Made by a program: the position numbers and the translations under genes
Origin: Bacteroidaceae bacterium
GTDB taxonomy: Bacteria; Bacteroidota; Bacteroidia; Bacteroidales; Bacteroidaceae
Assembly: GCA_017961965.1 (NCBI GenBank)
Contig: JAGCWG010000607.1
Location: forward strand, 1 to 6,142
Direction of reading: 5' to 3'
DNA: 6,142 bases
Notes under the pieces: model-generated
What the model was told of the DNA's origin: nothing
Databases searched by the model: none
What the model saw: the letters and a program-made list of their open reading frames with translations, nothing else
In this document: piece by piece, positions 5,825 to 6,142 of the stretch
How positions within the stretch are numbered: the stretch's first letter is position 1
Layout of the letters: the number at the start of each line of letters is the position of its first letter

Positions 5825-6055
5825 TTTATGTGGTTTAGTCTCTCTCATAGCCATCATTCACTTTTATGAATGGAGTGTTACACTATTAGTTCACAGGTAT
5901 AAGCAACAAGTTGTAAATGACGGAACACAATTATTTCGGTGGTATAGTAATAATACATAACGAACGAGTCAACACAATGCTGGCTCGTTCGTTTCATTAA
6001 TAATGTAGAGAGTTGAACGTAAATAGTCTAAACTCTTTAAAACAGTTCTGACTTC
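5825..6055. other. Intergenic region without a recognisable gene
   Basis: No reading frame here looks like a gene and no tRNA or other RNA was recognised. It holds small inverted repeats: CATTCA-CTTTTA-TGAATG (5855-5872), the strong hairpin at 5959-5993, and AGAGTT (6009-6014) with AACTCT (6031-6036). The last two lie just past the stop of the gene ending at 6056 and may form its transcript end. Confidence 0.6.
5959..5993 (-). terminator. Strong hairpin, probable terminator of the upstream minus-strand gene
   Basis: AACGAACGAG (5959-5968) pairs perfectly with CTCGTTCGTT (5984-5993), and the stem extends by T-G, C-G and A-T to 13 pairs with a 9-base loop. On the minus strand the bases after it are ATGTATTATTACT, only moderately U-rich. 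It lies 62 bases past the stop at 6056-6058. Termination is the simplest role; a DNA-binding site or RNA-stabilising hairpin is possible. Confidence 0.55.
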
Positions 6056-6142
6056 TTACTTCAGTTTGTCAATAATCTTCTGGAAGTTGTTTGAGAGGAA
6101 CTCAGACGCTGTCATCTTCACACCGCCTACGGTTACCTGACG
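6056..6142 (-). CDS. Unidentified protein, C-terminal fragment
   Basis: Read on the minus strand from the window edge, 28 codons end in TAA (6056-6058). The residues are RQVTVGGVKMTASEFLSNNF followed by QKIIDKLK. The composition and the amphipathic lysine-rich end look like a genuine coding terminus, and the following hairpin supports a gene end here. I do not recognise the family from so short a piece, and the 5' part lies outside the window. The gene is upstream of the lipoprotein operon in the same direction but is separated from it by a promoter and hairpins, so it is probably a different transcription unit. Confidence 0.6.
   Translation of the reverse strand, partial: RQVTVGGVKMTASEFLSNNFQKIIDKLK

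Noticed and set aside
5896..5903. Third operator half site GGTATAAG
   Set aside because: Only one half of the palindrome is present and no promoter box lies next to it; eight bases can match by chance.

Overview
The window looks like a chromosomal segment from a Bacteroidota member, probably a Prevotella-like Bacteroidales. The reasons are promoters with the Bacteroidota -7 box TAnnTTTG, the lack of Shine-Dalgarno sequences near starts, an acidic lipoprotein export-type signal, a TonB-dependent receptor encoded beside a lipoprotein, and AT-rich intergenic foldback sequence. This assignment rests on sequence character only; no marker gene is present.

Layout from left to right. Bases 1-220 (+) hold the last 72 codons of an FtsX/MacB-type ABC permease. 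A strong hairpin at 239-273 separates it from the convergent minus-strand genes. All remaining genes are on the minus strand, so transcription runs from high to low coordinates: a C-terminal fragment of an unidentified gene (6056-6142), a 345-base gap with hairpins and a promoter, a lipoprotein with a duplicated YtkA/FixH-like domain (4703-5710), an OprC/NosA-like TonB-dependent receptor (2695-4674), a 218-base gap with a foldback element and a second promoter, a PstS-like periplasmic binding protein (1574-2476), and a dicarboxylate/amino acid:cation symporter-family protein (288-1526).

The most interesting content is a probable copper-acquisition module. The receptor carries a CxxxM motif in its plug (C94, M98) and an HxM motif in its barrel (H277, M279), at nearly the spacing of the Cu-binding CxxxM-HxM site known in Pseudomonas OprC. 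The lipoprotein just upstream, 28 bases away and probably in the same operon, has two tandem copies of a YtkA-like domain. Each copy has a Met/His cluster suited to copper, and the protein has an acidic tail after the lipid-anchored cysteine that suggests display on the cell surface. Lipoprotein plus receptor resembles a SusD/SusC-type arrangement, but with an unrelated lipoprotein.

The PstS-like protein is a separate transcription unit, yet its promoter is nearly a copy of the lipoprotein-receptor promoter. In a 62-base stretch (2491-2552 and 5763-5824) three blocks of 13, 9 and 22 bases are identical at identical spacing: the -7 box, the -33 region, and an upstream block containing the palindrome GGTATTCTTATACC. 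The two units are therefore probably switched together by one unknown regulator, which links a PstS-like binding protein to copper uptake. That regulon link is an inference from shared DNA, not a demonstrated fact.
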